A stretch of DNA of 64,000 nucleotides from JAHEEL01 sp963700375 (lineage in GTDB: Bacteria > Actinomycetota > Acidimicrobiia > Spongiisociales > UBA5794). The translations under genes were made by a program, and so were the position numbers. The stretch is from positions 434,001-498,000 of the forward strand of contig CAVOXF010000002.1 in NCBI GenBank assembly GCA_963700375.1. The letters run 5' to 3'. This document shows positions 63,668 to 64,000 of this stretch, one piece after another (position 1 is the stretch's first letter; each line of letters opens with the position of its first letter). The notes under the pieces are model-generated. The model was given only the letters and a program-made list of their open reading frames with translations. It was not told the DNA's origin and did no database searches.

Positions 63668-64000
63668 TCAACCCACGGCGAAGAAGTTGCGTTCTTCGTC
63701 GAGACTGACCGACTCCTGGACGTAGAGCAACAGGTTGTCGGCCTCCTCGCTCTTGACCGACCAACACAGGTTGCCGCTCACCGTCCCCCCGGCGAAGACC
63801 TCGGAGAAGACATCGAGTTCATCGGGCAGAACCCCGCAGAAGTCGGCGCCGGTGTAGGCAACGCCGAGCGATCCGACGGTGTTGAACGAGGCCGACACGA
63901 CGAGGAGATCTGACGAGTTCCCGTTGTACGTCGCCTCGACGCCGACGATGAAGTACTGCCGCCCATCGGCTGGTGCATCGTTGAGCGGGTCTTCGTCGAG
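63668..64000 (-). CDS. DUF4352-like exported protein, C-terminal part
   Basis: Open from the right window edge to the stop at 63668; 110 residues visible. The sequence GRQYFIVGVEATYNG, VVSASFNTVGS, GTVSGNLCWSV and the last strand fit DUF4352-type immunoglobulin-like domains of exported lipoproteins. The N-terminus is outside the window. Confidence 0.65.
   Translation of the reverse strand, partial: LDEDPLNDAPADGRQYFIVGVEATYNGNSSDLLVVSASFNTVGSLGVAYTGADFCGVLPDELDVFSEVFAGGTVSGNLCWSVKSEEADNLLLYVQESVSLDEERNFFAVG

Noticed and set aside
63369..63767. 132-residue reverse ORF over the cyclase-tail region
   Set aside because: Arg/Pro-rich translation and overlap with the better-supported zinc-ribbon gene, DUF4352-like end and cyclase tail in other frames.
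1..64000. tRNA, rRNA, transposase, integrase or attachment sites
   Set aside because: None could be supported by reading the sequence; a covariance-model tRNA search was not possible here.

Overview
The window is about 64 kb of GC-rich, densely coding DNA from an actinobacterium-like genome, most likely an uncultured member of Acidimicrobiia or a close relative. This placement is inferred from sequence style: F420/flavin-type oxidoreductases (a deazaflavin-dependent nitroreductase and an LLM oxidoreductase), many exported proteins with Thr-rich linkers, GTG/TTG starts, a UMF1-type transporter and a bacterial DRG GTPase. No rRNA, tRNA, CRISPR array, transposase or phage gene was seen.

Layout. 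0-9 kb: a heterodimeric ABC exporter, an OmpR/HK two-component pair divergent from a Thr-rich membrane protein, and an ABC-2 exporter. 9-13 kb: an APC-type permease with a universal-stress tail, a UMF1 transporter, and an RRM protein paired with a divergent IF-1. 13-23 kb: small membrane proteins, a very unusual PfkB kinase fused to an Fe-S HhH-GPD-like domain, a DRG GTPase, a B12/radical-SAM enzyme and several poorly known exported proteins. 23-33 kb: a catabolic cluster (glutamine-synthetase-like ligase, SDR, class I amidotransferase, Ugp-type importer without ATPase, GlpD). 33-42 kb: arsM/arsR, DUF805, Nudix, ABC-F, aldo/keto reductase, and a GbsR-like regulator with a MacB-type ABC system. 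42-50 kb: a degenerate hybrid histidine kinase, a five-gene exported-protein/ApbE/ferric-reductase-like cluster, and two transporters. 50-64 kb: DUF427, a zinc-binding miniprotein, a PLP decarboxylase, a lipoprotein, gltBD, GlcG, LLM oxidoreductase with marR, DoxX, and a partial DUF4352-like gene at the right edge.

Two window-wide patterns matter to any reader. First, seven genes are split by frameshifts, and all eight breaks are repaired by removing exactly one base. This points to systematic single-base insertions in the assembly rather than real decay. Second, the intergenic spaces carry several dispersed repeat families: 60-bp tandem units with a GAACCC-N-GGGTTC core directly after stop codons, 7-bp tandem arrays, and shared hairpin/GC-rich modules.

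The best candidate for a previously undescribed system is the kinase/Fe-S glycosidase-like fusion at 14.3-16.1 kb. It could act as a one-polypeptide nucleoside salvage enzyme that phosphorylates and then hydrolyses a modified nucleoside. The glycerol-3-phosphate/gamma-glutamyl catabolic cluster and the ApbE/ferric-reductase-like cluster are the next most interesting.
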